DNA of 64,000 bases from Rhodococcus rhodnii (GTDB lineage Bacteria > Actinomycetota > Actinomycetes > Mycobacteriales > Pseudonocardiaceae): positions 372,001 through 436,000 of the forward strand of contig JOAA01000009.1 in the NCBI GenBank assembly GCA_000720375.1. The letters are read 5' to 3'. The position numbers and the translations under genes were made by a program. Shown piece after piece: positions 25,320-35,784 of the stretch. How positions within the stretch are numbered: the first letter of the stretch is position 1; the number at the start of each line of letters is the position of its first letter. The notes under the pieces were generated by a model. That model searched no databases. It saw only the letters and a program-made list of their open reading frames with translations, and had not been told where the DNA came from.

Positions 25320-26498
25320 TCAGCTGACGCGTTCGAAATCGACGCGGAACACTTGCCCCGCACGGTCAGTCACCACGTACAGCTCACCGAACTTGTCCAC
25401 GCCGAACGAGCTGACCTGGGCCGGGAACTGGCCGATCCGTGCGTTGGTGTACGTGCCGTCACGGTTCTTGCGCAACGCCCACGCGTTCGCCGAGCAGTAG
25501 TCGGTCGCGATGTACGTACCGAAAGCCAGACGCGCGTGCTTGAAACCACGGTAGACGTGGCCACCGATCACCGCGCATCCGTCCACTCTGGTCTGGTAGT
25601 GGAAGACCGGGTCGGTGTAGTCGGCGTCCGGTGCGCACCGGGTCGCGTTGAACACCGCCGGACCCTCCATACAGGACCAACCGTAGTTCAGTCCGCCCTG
25701 GAAAGGCTTGGCGTGGTTGACTTCCTCGAACGCGCCTTGGCCGACGTCGGCGATCCACAGTGAACCGTCGAGCCGGTCGAAGGAGAACCGCCACGGGTTG
25801 CGCAGACCGTACGCCCAGATCTCCGGGCGTGCCCCAGCCGTGTGCACGAACGGGTTCGAGTTGGGCACACAGTAAGGCAGTTCGCCGCACGCCCGGTTCA
25901 CGTCGATCCGGAGGATCTTGCCGAGCAACGTCCCCAGGTTCAGCCCGTTCGCGTCCGGGTCGCCGCCGCTGCCACCGTCACCGAGACTCCAGTACAGGTA
26001 GCCGTCCGGCCCGAACGCGAGCTGACCGCCGTTGTGGTTGCTGAACCGGGAGTGGTCCTGCGTCAGCAAGACCTGTTCGCTCGACGGGTCGCCCAGTGTG
26101 ACTCGCGAAAGGGTCAACGCGCCGTCGGCAAGCCGCGTGTAGGTCACGTACACCTGCGACGTCTTGGCGAAATCGCGAGCCGGGGCGATGCCGAGCAGGC
26201 CGCGTTCGTTGGCGACGCTGTTCACCCGGTCGCTGATGTCCAGCACCGGGTCGGCGGCCAGGCCGTCCTGGGGATGGAACGACCTGACCGTGCCACGCTT
26301 CTCGGTGATCAGAATCCGGTCGCTGGCCGTGGCCATCGCGACCGGCCGCACCAGACCGGTGGCGACCTCCGTCGTCACCACCTTCACCTGGTCCAATGGT
26401 GGCAAACCGCCGCGCTCCTGCGCGCTGGCGGGTGAGACTACCGCGGGCAGCAGGGCGGCCGTCGCCAGCACGAGGCCTGTCCGTCTGAGTCCTGACAT
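25320..26498 (-). CDS. Secreted PQQ-dependent-type sugar dehydrogenase (GSDH family)
   Basis: A 392-residue six-bladed propeller of the soluble glucose/sorbosone dehydrogenase family. A signal peptide (MSGLRRTGLVLATAALLPA, cleavage near ASAQE) sends it outside. Family marks are NERGLLGIAPARDF, HNGGQLAFGPDGYLYWSLGDGG and GLRNPWRFSFDR. Four or more Cys (CGELPYC, CAVIGG) could form disulfides. The start is ATG 26498 with GAGGAG seven bases upstream; the longer reading lacks a Shine-Dalgarno. Members oxidise aldoses with PQQ or act as scaffold-like lectins; some are inactive. It lies downstream of the xylan-degrading enzyme on the same strand, suggesting use of released sugars. Confidence 0.85.
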   Translation of the reverse strand: MSGLRRTGLVLATAALLPAVVSPASAQERGGLPPLDQVKVVTTEVATGLVRPVAMATASDRILITEKRGTVRSFHPQDGLAADPVLDISDRVNSVANERGLLGIAPARDFAKTSQVYVTYTRLADGALTLSRVTLGDPSSEQVLLTQDHSRFSNHNGGQLAFGPDGYLYWSLGDGGSGGDPDANGLNLGTLLGKILRIDVNRACGELPYCVPNSNPFVHTAGARPEIWAYGLRNPWRFSFDRLDGSLWIADVGQGAFEEVNHAKPFQGGLNYGWSCMEGPAVFNATRCAPDADYTDPVFHYQTRVDGCAVIGGHVYRGFKHARLAFGTYIATDYCSANAWALRKNRDGTYTNARIGQFPAQVSSFGVDKFGELYVVTDRAGQVFRVDFERVS

Positions 26499-26567
26499 GC
26501 ACAAGCTCCTCAACTCAAGTTGGGATCCAGTGCGTGGTGGTACGCCTGCCGGGCGAATCCGGTTCAA

Positions 26568-28484
<1,917 letters not shown>

Positions 28485-28523
28485 TCATCAACGGGCTTCC
28501 GGCGCGCGAAAGCCCCGGCAGGG

Positions 28524-28648
28524 TTTCGAAAGTATCGAAATATCTGATGACGCTTTCGGGAATGTAGGACGTTGTTCCCGGCCGGTCAAGGACTTGTTTC
28601 GGGCGTGATAAATCAAGACGTCGAAATAGCGAGTATCGAAAGTATCGG
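28524..28648. promoter_or_regulatory. Repeated AGTATCGAAA-type motifs upstream of the xylanase gene
   Basis: TTTCGAAAGTATCGAAA lies at 28524-28540, and AGTATCGAAAGTATCGG, two tandem 9-base units, at 28632-28648. A weaker TCGAAATAGCGAG lies at 28621-28633. The motif is AT-rich for this genome and sits in the 235-bp gap before the xylanase start. GAAA/TTTC repeats precede xylanase genes in other actinomycetes, so a sugar-responsive repressor site is plausible. Confidence 0.45.
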
Positions 28649-28704
28649 AGTACTCTAGGCCGCATGGTCCACAGTGGATACTCCGATCGGCTGGCGGAGT
28701 GTCG

Positions 28705-29286
28705 TCAGTGGACGGTCACAGCGTTGTAGACACCGTCGAGTGCGCGCAGGATCCGCGTGACGGCCTCGTCCCCGTCGGGACGTCCGGCCTCGAGCCATGC
28801 CATGATCGCCTCGATCAGCATCGTGGTCGCCAGATTCGCACCCCACGAGGCCCAGGACTTGCTGGCCGCGGCTTTTTCCATGTGCGGGAGCAGCGTCGCG
28901 ACCATTGCTTCGCGCACGCCGTCGACCTCGTCGCGAAAGTCGGGTTCCCTTGCCGCGTAGTGGAACAACAGGCGGAATCCGTCCGGGTCTTCGGATGCCC
29001 ACTTGAGCATGCCGGGCACGCTGTGGTCGCCGAGTTCGCCGTCGTCGGTGGTCGCCGCGTGCATGCGCACCGCCGCGCGTTCGAGAACTGCTTGGTACAG
29101 AGCGGTTTTCGAGTCGAAGTGTCGGTAGAGGATCATCCGGGTGACGCCGGACTCCGCGGCCACGTCGTCGAGGCTGGTCGGTGCGAATCCGCCTGCCTTG
29201 GCAAAGGCGCGGGTCGCCGCGGCAAGGATCTGTTCGCGGCGTTCCTCCCGGCGCATTCGACGCGGGCGCGTCCCTTGATCTGTCAC
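28705..29286 (-). CDS. TetR-family regulator divergent from ABC exporter
   Basis: A 193-residue TetR-type repressor with a basic N-terminal arm (RPRRMRREERREQ) and helix-turn-helix at about residues 18-62 (DDVAAESGVTRMILYRHFDS). The C-terminal domain is helical and hydrophobic, fit for a drug-like ligand. The start is GTG 29286 (MTDQGTRP). It is divergent from the DrrAB-like exporter, with a 102-bp gap holding inverted repeats, so it very probably represses the exporter genes and itself. Confidence 0.86.
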   Translation of the reverse strand: MTDQGTRPRRMRREERREQILAAATRAFAKAGGFAPTSLDDVAAESGVTRMILYRHFDSKTALYQAVLERAAVRMHAATTDDGELGDHSVPGMLKWASEDPDGFRLLFHYAAREPDFRDEVDGVREAMVATLLPHMEKAAASKSWASWGANLATTMLIEAIMAWLEAGRPDGDEAVTRILRALDGVYNAVTVH

Positions 29287-29331
29287 GAGCGGTTGCTCCC
29301 CACGTTGGTACTCGCCGCAGTGTACTCATTG

Positions 29332-29371
29332 CTAAGTAGATTCTTCTGTGTATATTCGTGCGTATACTTAG
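29332..29371. promoter_or_regulatory. Inverted repeats between TetR gene and ABC exporter genes
   Basis: CTAAGTA (29332-29338) and TACTTAG (29365-29371) are perfect inverted arms 26 bp apart. Within them GTATA (29350-29354) and a GTATAC copy (29362-29367) form a weaker inner repeat. The site precedes the exporter start by 18 bp and would block its promoter when bound. Confidence 0.55.
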
Positions 29372-29388
29372 TGACGGGAAGGGGAACC

Positions 29389-30336
29389 ATGGAGACATCA
29401 ATCCTCGCTGAGGGCCTGGTCAAGCGGTATGGCAGCACGCTTGCGCTGAACGGCGTCGACCTCGCCGTGCGGTCGGGCACCGTTCGTGGACTCCTCGGGC
29501 CCAACGGCGCGGGCAAGTCCACGGCCGTGCGGATCATGTCCTCGTTGCTGCGGCCCACGACCGGGCGTGTCGAGGTCGCTGGGTTCGACGTGGTGCGCCA
29601 GCCGATGGAGGTCCGCTACCGGATCGGGCTGACCGGGCAGAACGCTGCCGTGGACGATGTGTTGACCGGCCGGGGAAACCTGGAGATGTTCGGCAAGCTG
29701 TACCACCTCGGCACCAAACAGGCCCGGCGACGGGCCGACGAGCTGCTGGAGCAGTTCGGGTTGACCGAAGCCGCGGGCAAGCAGGCCAAGACGTACTCCG
29801 GCGGCATGCGGCGGCGCCTGGACCTGGCGATCAGCTTCATCATGGCGCCACAGGTACTTTTCCTGGACGAACCGACGACCGGAATGGATCCCCGGCACCG
29901 GATGGAGGTCTGGCAGGGTGTCCGGGAACTCGTCGGCAACGGCACAACTGTCCTGCTCACGACGCACTACCTGGACGAGGCGGACCAACTCGCCGACGTC
30001 ATCTCCGTGATCGACCGCGGCAAGGTGATCGCCGAAGGCCCGCCGGCGGAACTGAAGTCACGGATCGGCGGCGACGAGCTCGATGTGGCGCTGTCCAATC
30101 AGGACGATGTCGATCGTGCCGCCGCGATCATTGCCGCTGTGACTGGCATTGAACCTTTGGTGCACAAGGAATTGTCACGAATCAGCGCGCCCGCGGTCAA
30201 TCGTGCGGCGACGCTGACCGAAGTGGTGCGGCTGCTGGATGCCGAGGCGATCGCGGTGAGAGACATCGGCATCCGACAGCCCACTTTGGACGAAGTGTTC
30301 GTCAGGCTGACCGGCCGAGAGGAGGAGCTCGTATGA
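29389..30336 (+). CDS. ABC transporter ATP-binding protein, DrrA-like
   Basis: A 315-residue stand-alone ATPase: Walker A GPNGAGKST, Q-loop GQNAAVDD, signature YSGGMRRR, Walker B VLFLDEPTTGMD and switch His in LLTTHYLDEA. The C-terminal extension of about 85 residues (ending RLTGREEELV) is typical of daunorubicin-resistance DrrA proteins, where it aids contact with the permease. ATG 29389 has an AAGGGGAA Shine-Dalgarno. Its stop overlaps the permease start (ATGA, 30333-30336). Exports a drug or lipid-like compound; cargo unknown. Confidence 0.9.
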   Translation: METSILAEGLVKRYGSTLALNGVDLAVRSGTVRGLLGPNGAGKSTAVRIMSSLLRPTTGRVEVAGFDVVRQPMEVRYRIGLTGQNAAVDDVLTGRGNLEMFGKLYHLGTKQARRRADELLEQFGLTEAAGKQAKTYSGGMRRRLDLAISFIMAPQVLFLDEPTTGMDPRHRMEVWQGVRELVGNGTTVLLTTHYLDEADQLADVISVIDRGKVIAEGPPAELKSRIGGDELDVALSNQDDVDRAAAIIAAVTGIEPLVHKELSRISAPAVNRAATLTEVVRLLDAEAIAVRDIGIRQPTLDEVFVRLTGREEELV

Positions 30337-31151
30337 CGACGATACCCATTCCGAGGACGATGGCGGCCAGGCTGCGCTGGGCTGTCCACGATGGACTGAC
30401 GGTGGCCCGTCGTGACCTGACGCACTGGATCCGGTCAGTCGAGGAGATCCTTGGCGGGCTGCTGTTCCCGGTGCTGTCGGTGGTGCTGTTCGGCTACGTG
30501 TTCGGCAGCGCGATGGTCGTACCCGGCGGCGACTACCGCGAGTTCTTGCTGCCCGGTTTGTTCGGTATGACCATGGTGTTCGGCCTGGTGATCACGGCGA
30601 ACGCGGTCGCGATCGACAGCGCTCGTGGTGTCACGGACAGGTTCCGTTCGATGCCGATGGCCGGCACGGCCGTGGTATCCGGACGCAGCGTGGCCGACAT
30701 GGTCCGTGCCGCACTCGACCTCACGGTGCTAGTCCTCTGTGGCCTCGCGGTCGGTTGGCGTCCACATGGGAGTTTCGCGGGGACGATGGCCGCGATCGGG
30801 CTGCTGTTGTTGCTGCGGTTCGCGTTGATCTGGATTGGCATCTACATTGGACTACTGTTGCGGACGCCGGAGAGCACGGCCGCGTTGTTCCCGCTCGTCC
30901 TGCCGTTCGCCATGATCGCCAACACGTTCGTGGCGCCCGCGTTGATGCCCACCTGGCTCGGGTACGTGGCCGAGTGGAACCCGATGTCCGCGACCGTTTC
31001 CGCGACACGGGAGCTGTTCGGCAACCCTGGCGTCGGCGGGGAGACGTGGGCGGCGCAGCACCCGTTGCTGATGGCCATCGCGTGGCCGGTGCTGCTGATC
31101 CTGATCTTCTTCCCGCTTTCGGTGCACAGGTTCCAGCGACTGAGCCGCTGA
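30333..31151 (+). CDS. ABC-2 type permease, DrrB-like
   Basis: A 272-residue membrane protein with six hydrophobic segments. It carries the ABC-2 pattern seen in DrrB: an N-terminal cytoplasmic helix (ARRDLTHWIRSVEEI), GRSVADMVRAALDL in the middle and a C-terminal AQHPLLMAIAWPV helix. Paired with the ATPase upstream by a four-base overlap. Together they make an export pump under the divergent TetR. Confidence 0.88.
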   Translation: MTTIPIPRTMAARLRWAVHDGLTVARRDLTHWIRSVEEILGGLLFPVLSVVLFGYVFGSAMVVPGGDYREFLLPGLFGMTMVFGLVITANAVAIDSARGVTDRFRSMPMAGTAVVSGRSVADMVRAALDLTVLVLCGLAVGWRPHGSFAGTMAAIGLLLLLRFALIWIGIYIGLLLRTPESTAALFPLVLPFAMIANTFVAPALMPTWLGYVAEWNPMSATVSATRELFGNPGVGGETWAAQHPLLMAIAWPVLLILIFFPLSVHRFQRLSR

Positions 31152-31170
31152 CCCGGGTATCGTCCGGGAC

Positions 31171-33069
31171 GTGCAGAAGACCACATCGGACAGAGCAGTG
31201 GTGATCGGTGCCCTCGGTGTGGTGTTCGGCGACATCGGCACCAGCCCGATCTACACCCTGCAGACGCTGTTCAACCCGGCCGACCCGCATCCCGTCCCGA
31301 TCACCACGCAGAACGTCTACGGCGTTGTCTCGCTGGTGTTCTGGTCGGTGATGATCATCGTCACAGTCACGTACGTGCTGCTGGCGATGCGAGCCGACAA
31401 CGACGGCGAGGGCGGCATCATGGCCCTGATCACGCTGGTGCGGCGGTGGGCTTCGCAGCAGGGGCGCAAATCGGCGGCCGTGTTGGCCGGCCTGGGCATC
31501 TTCGGCGCCGCGTTGTTCTTCGGCGACAGCATGATCACCCCGGCGATCTCGGTGTTGTCCGCGGTCGAAGGGCTCAAGGTGGTCGAGCCGGAGCTGGACA
31601 ACCTGATCGTGCCGATCACCGCGGTGATCATCGTCGCGTTGTTCATGGTGCAACGCAGGGGAACCGCGGCGGTCGGCCGGGTGTTCGGGCCGGTGATGAT
31701 CACGTGGTTCGTGGTCATCGGTGCGCTCGGCATCACTGGCATCGCGGGTCACCCGGAGATCCTCAAAGCGTTGTCGCCGACGTACGCCCTGGATTTCCTG
31801 ATCGGCAACTTCGGCATCGCCTTCTTCGCGATGGCCGCCGTCGTGCTGGCGGTGACCGGAGCGGAGGCGCTTTACGCCGACATGGGGCATTTCGGCCGGA
31901 AGGCGATCACGCGCGGGTGGCTGGGTTTGGTGCTGCCCGCGTGCGTGCTCAGCTATTTCGGCCAGGGCGCACTGCTGCTCGCTGATCCAGCGAACGTCAG
32001 TAGCCCGTTCTTCCTGCTGGCGCCCGGGTGGGGACGGTTGCCGATGGTGCTGCTGGCCACGGCGGCGACGGTGATCGCCTCGCAAGCGGTGATCACCGGT
32101 GCCTATTCGGTGGCGTCGCAGGCAGCCCGGCTCGGTTACCGGCCACGGCTGCGGATCGCGCACACCTCGGAGTCCACGGTCGGCCAGATCTACGTGCCAT
32201 GGATCAACTGGATCCTGATGGTCTCGGTGCTGACGCTGGTGTTCGCGTTCCGCAGCTCGACGGCGCTGGCTTTCGCGTTCGGCATGGCGGTGACCGGCAC
32301 CATCACCATCACGACCCTGCTGTTCTTCTACGTGGCACGACGGAAATGGGGCGTATCGCCCTGGCTGATCGGCATCGGCGCGACCATCCTGCTGTCCGTC
32401 GACCTCCTGTTCCTCGCGGCCAACATGACCAAGCTGATCCACGGCGCCTGGCTGCCACTGCTGATCGGCCTGACAGCGTTCACCGTGATGACCACATGGC
32501 AACGCGGCCGCCAGATCGTCACGGCAGAACGCGAACGAGCCGAGGGATCCCTCCGCGAGTTCATCGAACAACTCCGCGACGGCCGACTACCAACACAGCG
32601 AGTGCCCGGAACAGCCGTCTTCCTCAACCGCGGCAAGGAAACCGCGCCACTGGCCATGCGCGCCAACGTCGAGCACAACCATGTCCGGCACGAGCACGTC
32701 GTCATCATGTCGATCGAAACCGAACCCGTCCCCCGAGTACGCGCGGAAGACCGAATAGAGGTCGATGACCTCGGCTACGGCGACGACGGAATCTTCCACG
32801 TCACCGCGAGATGGGGCTACATGGAACGGACACACGTGCCCGAGGCGCTCGCGATGCTGGACGCGGACAAGGCCGAAGGCCGCGTGCAGCTGGACCAAGC
32901 GTCGTACTTCCTGTCGAAGATCGAGCTTCAGCGCGGCGACGCACCCACGATGGCACCTTGGCGCAAAAGGCTGTTCATCGCCACCTCGTACATCGCCGCT
33001 GACGCCGCTGAGCATTTCGCGCTGCCCCGCGACCGCACCGTCATCATGGGCTCACACATCGACGTCTAG
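31171..33069 (+). CDS. kup: Potassium uptake protein Kup
   Basis: A 632-residue K+ transporter of the KUP/HAK/KT family. The N-terminal signature is GALGVVFGDIGTSPIYTLQ; twelve hydrophobic segments fill about residues 10-435, followed by a cytoplasmic C-terminal domain of about 190 residues, as in Escherichia coli Kup. It acts as a K+/H+ symporter in the cell membrane. Start is GTG 31171, 19 bp after the permease stop. No c-di-AMP riboswitch (ydaO type) is seen upstream. The 3' end overlaps the converging GNAT gene by 18 bp. Confidence 0.93.
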   Translation: MQKTTSDRAVVIGALGVVFGDIGTSPIYTLQTLFNPADPHPVPITTQNVYGVVSLVFWSVMIIVTVTYVLLAMRADNDGEGGIMALITLVRRWASQQGRKSAAVLAGLGIFGAALFFGDSMITPAISVLSAVEGLKVVEPELDNLIVPITAVIIVALFMVQRRGTAAVGRVFGPVMITWFVVIGALGITGIAGHPEILKALSPTYALDFLIGNFGIAFFAMAAVVLAVTGAEALYADMGHFGRKAITRGWLGLVLPACVLSYFGQGALLLADPANVSSPFFLLAPGWGRLPMVLLATAATVIASQAVITGAYSVASQAARLGYRPRLRIAHTSESTVGQIYVPWINWILMVSVLTLVFAFRSSTALAFAFGMAVTGTITITTLLFFYVARRKWGVSPWLIGIGATILLSVDLLFLAANMTKLIHGAWLPLLIGLTAFTVMTTWQRGRQIVTAERERAEGSLREFIEQLRDGRLPTQRVPGTAVFLNRGKETAPLAMRANVEHNHVRHEHVVIMSIETEPVPRVRAEDRIEVDDLGYGDDGIFHVTARWGYMERTHVPEALAMLDADKAEGRVQLDQASYFLSKIELQRGDAPTMAPWRKRLFIATSYIAADAAEHFALPRDRTVIMGSHIDV

Positions 33070-33603
33070 CCATTCGTCGGCGAGCATGGCGTAGACGGCG
33101 AGGTCGACGCGTTTGCCTTTGAGGATTTCGCTTTGCCGGAAGTACGCCTCCCGGCGCATGCCCAGACGTTCCATCAGGCGTTGTGAAGGATAGTTCTCGC
33201 CGTTGCATAGGCCGATGACGCGGTGGAAGGCGTATGTGTTGAACGCGAGCCGCAGTACCTCGCGTGCGGCTTCGGTGGCGTAGCCTTTGCCGGCGTAGTC
33301 GGGGTTCATCACGAAGCCGATCTCGGCGCGCCCGAGGTCCGCGCTGAGCCACTCCAGGTTGAAGTCGCCGATGAGCTTGCCGGATTGGCGCAGGGTGACT
33401 GCGATGGCGAGATTGTCGCCTTCGGCCTTCAGGTCGGTTTGCTGGATGCGCTTGGCCAGCGCGGTCCGCGACTCGTCGCGGGTTCTCGTGTCCCACAAGA
33501 GGTATCGCGCGACGTCCGGACGCCGTTGAATGTCGTGCAAATCGTCCAGGTCGGACTCAGCGAATGTGCGGAGCACGAGGCGTTCGGTGACGATGGGCAG
33601 CAT
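33052..33603 (-). CDS. GNAT-family N-acetyltransferase (RimJ/RimL-like)
   Basis: A 183-residue acetyltransferase of the RimJ/L subgroup. It starts MLPIVTERLVLRTF, the usual N-terminus, and carries the acetyl-CoA loop region NPDYAGKGYATEA (like Q/RxxGxG/A), then AFHRVIGLCNGENYPSQRLMERLGM, a typical family end. These enzymes acetylate protein N-termini or small amines; the target is unknown. ATG start 33603. It converges on kup. Confidence 0.88.
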   Translation of the reverse strand: MLPIVTERLVLRTFAESDLDDLHDIQRRPDVARYLLWDTRTRDESRTALAKRIQQTDLKAEGDNLAIAVTLRQSGKLIGDFNLEWLSADLGRAEIGFVMNPDYAGKGYATEAAREVLRLAFNTYAFHRVIGLCNGENYPSQRLMERLGMRREAYFRQSEILKGKRVDLAVYAMLADEWLDVDV

Positions 33604-33716
33604 CGTGACTTACCGTACCAGGCGTGGTCGTGGGCACACCGGCGCGCAAATCTACATTGGATTGGTGGCGGTGTTGGGGTTGACCCTCACGTCGCGTGAG
33701 GCTGCAGGGTGGGTGC

Positions 33717-34226
33717 GTGAGTGACTACTACAACGCGTTTGAGATGAGCCCTGTGCCGGTTCCCGGTCCGGATGCGGTTGCGCCGGAGCTGTTCCGTGGC
33801 ATCTATGGAATGCCTGCGTTCGTGACGATTCCGACGAGCGATCTGGCGGCGTCGGTGGACTTCTGGACTCGCGGGCTCGGGTTCTTCGACCTGTTCAGCA
33901 TCCCCGGCACGCTGGTGCATCTGCGCCGGTGGGCGTTCCAGGACGTGCTGCTCGTGTCGGCGGAGAGCGTGCCGGAGCAGGCGCCAGCGATAAGCTTCAG
34001 TTTCGCGTGTGTGCTCAGCCAGGTCGATTCCATTGTCGAGGCCTGTCGTGCGCTGCGGCCGGACTCGGTCGACGGTCCACGGGATACTCCCTGGACCACT
34101 CGCGACGTGACGGTGATCACCCCTGAGAACGCGCGGATCGTGTTCACTGCGGCGAAACCCTTTGATCCGGCCAGTCAGGAGGCGCGGGACCTTGAAGCCA
34201 TCGGGATCAGGCTTGACAGTCGGTGA
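33717..34226 (+). CDS. VOC-family protein
   Basis: A 169-residue vicinal-oxygen-chelate protein. The N-terminal strand ends in MPAFVTIPTSDLAASVDFW, then RGLGFFDLFSIPG, the usual first half of a glyoxalase/dioxygenase-like fold. The start is taken at GTG 33717 behind AGGGTGGG; GTG 33696 is an alternative. It overlaps the MerR gene by 35 bp, so the regulator may control or sense the same compound. Proteins of this kind next to MerR/TipA regulators often bind antibiotics such as bleomycin-like drugs; that is only a guess here. Confidence 0.8.
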   Translation: MSDYYNAFEMSPVPVPGPDAVAPELFRGIYGMPAFVTIPTSDLAASVDFWTRGLGFFDLFSIPGTLVHLRRWAFQDVLLVSAESVPEQAPAISFSFACVLSQVDSIVEACRALRPDSVDGPRDTPWTTRDVTVITPENARIVFTAAKPFDPASQEARDLEAIGIRLDSR

Positions 34227-34989
34227 AGTCTCGACGCGTCTGGGCGTGACAGTTCGTACGCTGCACCACTGGGACGAGATCGGTCTGGCGCGACCGTCGC
34301 TGCGCACGGCTGCCGGATATCGGCTCTACACCGCCAGCGATCTGGAACGCCTGCACCGCATCGTCGTCTACCGTGAGATCGGTGTCGGCCTGGACGGGAT
34401 CCGGGCCATCCTGGACGACTCGACCGCGGACGTATCCGGTGCATTGCGCGCGCAGCGCACCCAGGTCGCCGAACGGATCGACCGCCTCCGGCAGCTCAGC
34501 GCCGGACTGGACCGGATGATCGACGCCCACGAGCGCGGCCTGCTGCTGACCGTCGAGCAGCAGGCCGAGATCCTCGGCCCCAAGTGGAACCCGGACTGGC
34601 CCGCCCAAGCCCGTCAGCGTTACGGAGACACGAAACAATGGCAGCAGTACGCCGAACGCTCAGCCTCCCGCGACCCGGAGGAATGGCAGGCCATCGCGGA
34701 CGCCATGGCCGATCTCGAACGCGCCCTCGGGGATGCGATGGATGCGGGAGTCATACCTGGTAGCCCAGAGTCGAATCGACTCGTTGAGCGGCACCGCGAA
34801 GTCTTCGCTTCGTACTTCCCCCTCACCAGGCAGATGCAGGTCTGCCTCGGCCGCATGTTCGAGGCCGATCCGGCATACGCAGCCCACTACAACGGCATCC
34901 GCCCCGGCCTGGCCACATGGTTCCGCCAAATCATCGACGCCAGCGCCCGCGCCCACAGCATCAACCCCGACACCGCGACCTGGCAGTAG
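34192..34989 (+). CDS. MerR-family regulator with TipAS-type ligand domain
   Basis: A 265-residue MerR-type regulator. The winged helix-turn-helix is residues about 8-77 (LTVGEVSTRLGVTVRTLHHW, RTAAGYRLYTASDLERLHR), followed by a coiled helix and a C-terminal TipAS-like domain (about 130-265), which in TipAL binds thiopeptide-type antibiotics. The start is TTG 34192 because an AGGAGG lies nine bases upstream; TTG 34213 is the next choice. It overlaps the VOC gene and probably activates the unit when its ligand binds. Confidence 0.82.
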   Translation: MKPSGSGLTVGEVSTRLGVTVRTLHHWDEIGLARPSLRTAAGYRLYTASDLERLHRIVVYREIGVGLDGIRAILDDSTADVSGALRAQRTQVAERIDRLRQLSAGLDRMIDAHERGLLLTVEQQAEILGPKWNPDWPAQARQRYGDTKQWQQYAERSASRDPEEWQAIADAMADLERALGDAMDAGVIPGSPESNRLVERHREVFASYFPLTRQMQVCLGRMFEADPAYAAHYNGIRPGLATWFRQIIDASARAHSINPDTATWQ

Positions 34990-35621
34990 AGCATGGCACA
35001 GCAATAACGGAGGCTGGTGCGGTCCCGCCGTTGTCCGAGAAGGTCAGCGTCGAGGTCTGTTCGGCCCTGGTCGTGGAGCGCCGGAACGCAGAACGCCATG
35101 TCGGCCAGGGTGCCTAACGCCGCGACGACGTCCCAGTAGGCGACCCGCTCGGCTCGTCGGCTGGCGGCGCGCTGCCAGCCCTCCAGGACCTGCTCGGCGG
35201 CGGGTAGCCCGAACATCAGAGCCGCGTCGAAGCGTGCACCGCTGAGGTCGATTCCCGGCGATCCGGCGCCGGCGCAGTCCCAATCGACCAGGCCGGTGCA
35301 GCGGTCACCGGACCAGAGGGTGTTCCCGAACCACAGGTCACCATGCACGAAGACTGTCGGGCCGCCGGGCGCGGGCAACTGTTCCAAGCGTTCTTCCGCA
35401 GCCGTCAGCAGCCGTCGGGCCGCGAAGTCGACGTTAGCGATCGAGCGGGTCCGCAGCGGCAGAGCGGCCCGAGGTGCTAGCGGGATCGCCTGCAGTGCGG
35501 CGGCTGTGGTCCCGAGGCCCTGCAGCCGCTCGGCGGAGGCGACCGATGGGATCCGGCTGTGCCCGGGCAGGACGGTGGTCAGCACCGCTAGGGCGCCTGC
35601 GCGGTTGGTGCGTCCATGCAC
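34887..35621 (-). pseudogene. Truncated aminoglycoside-phosphotransferase-family gene
   Basis: C-terminal lobe of an APH/choline-kinase-type phosphotransferase: VFVHGDLWFGNTLW carries the catalytic Asp (HGDxxxxN), and LVDWDCAGAG the metal Asp. The N-terminal ATP-binding lobe of about 80 residues is missing; an in-frame stop lies just upstream of the GTG at 35621. The reading frame also runs about 30 residues past the usual family end into the 3' part of the MerR gene. Both ends suggest a remnant, not a working kinase. Confidence 0.65.
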
Positions 35622-35784
35622 TGTTGTTCCGGAGGTTCACCTTTCGTGGTCGTCGGGTGCGGACAAGGAATCCGCCCCGCGACGGCCTCGGCGGGCAGAC
35701 GCCCTACGAGAGACTTCAGCTGAAGGCTCACGCCGAGGCCGCCATGGTCTTCGGCTCAAAGGAGCCGCTTTGGCTGGGTGTGGT

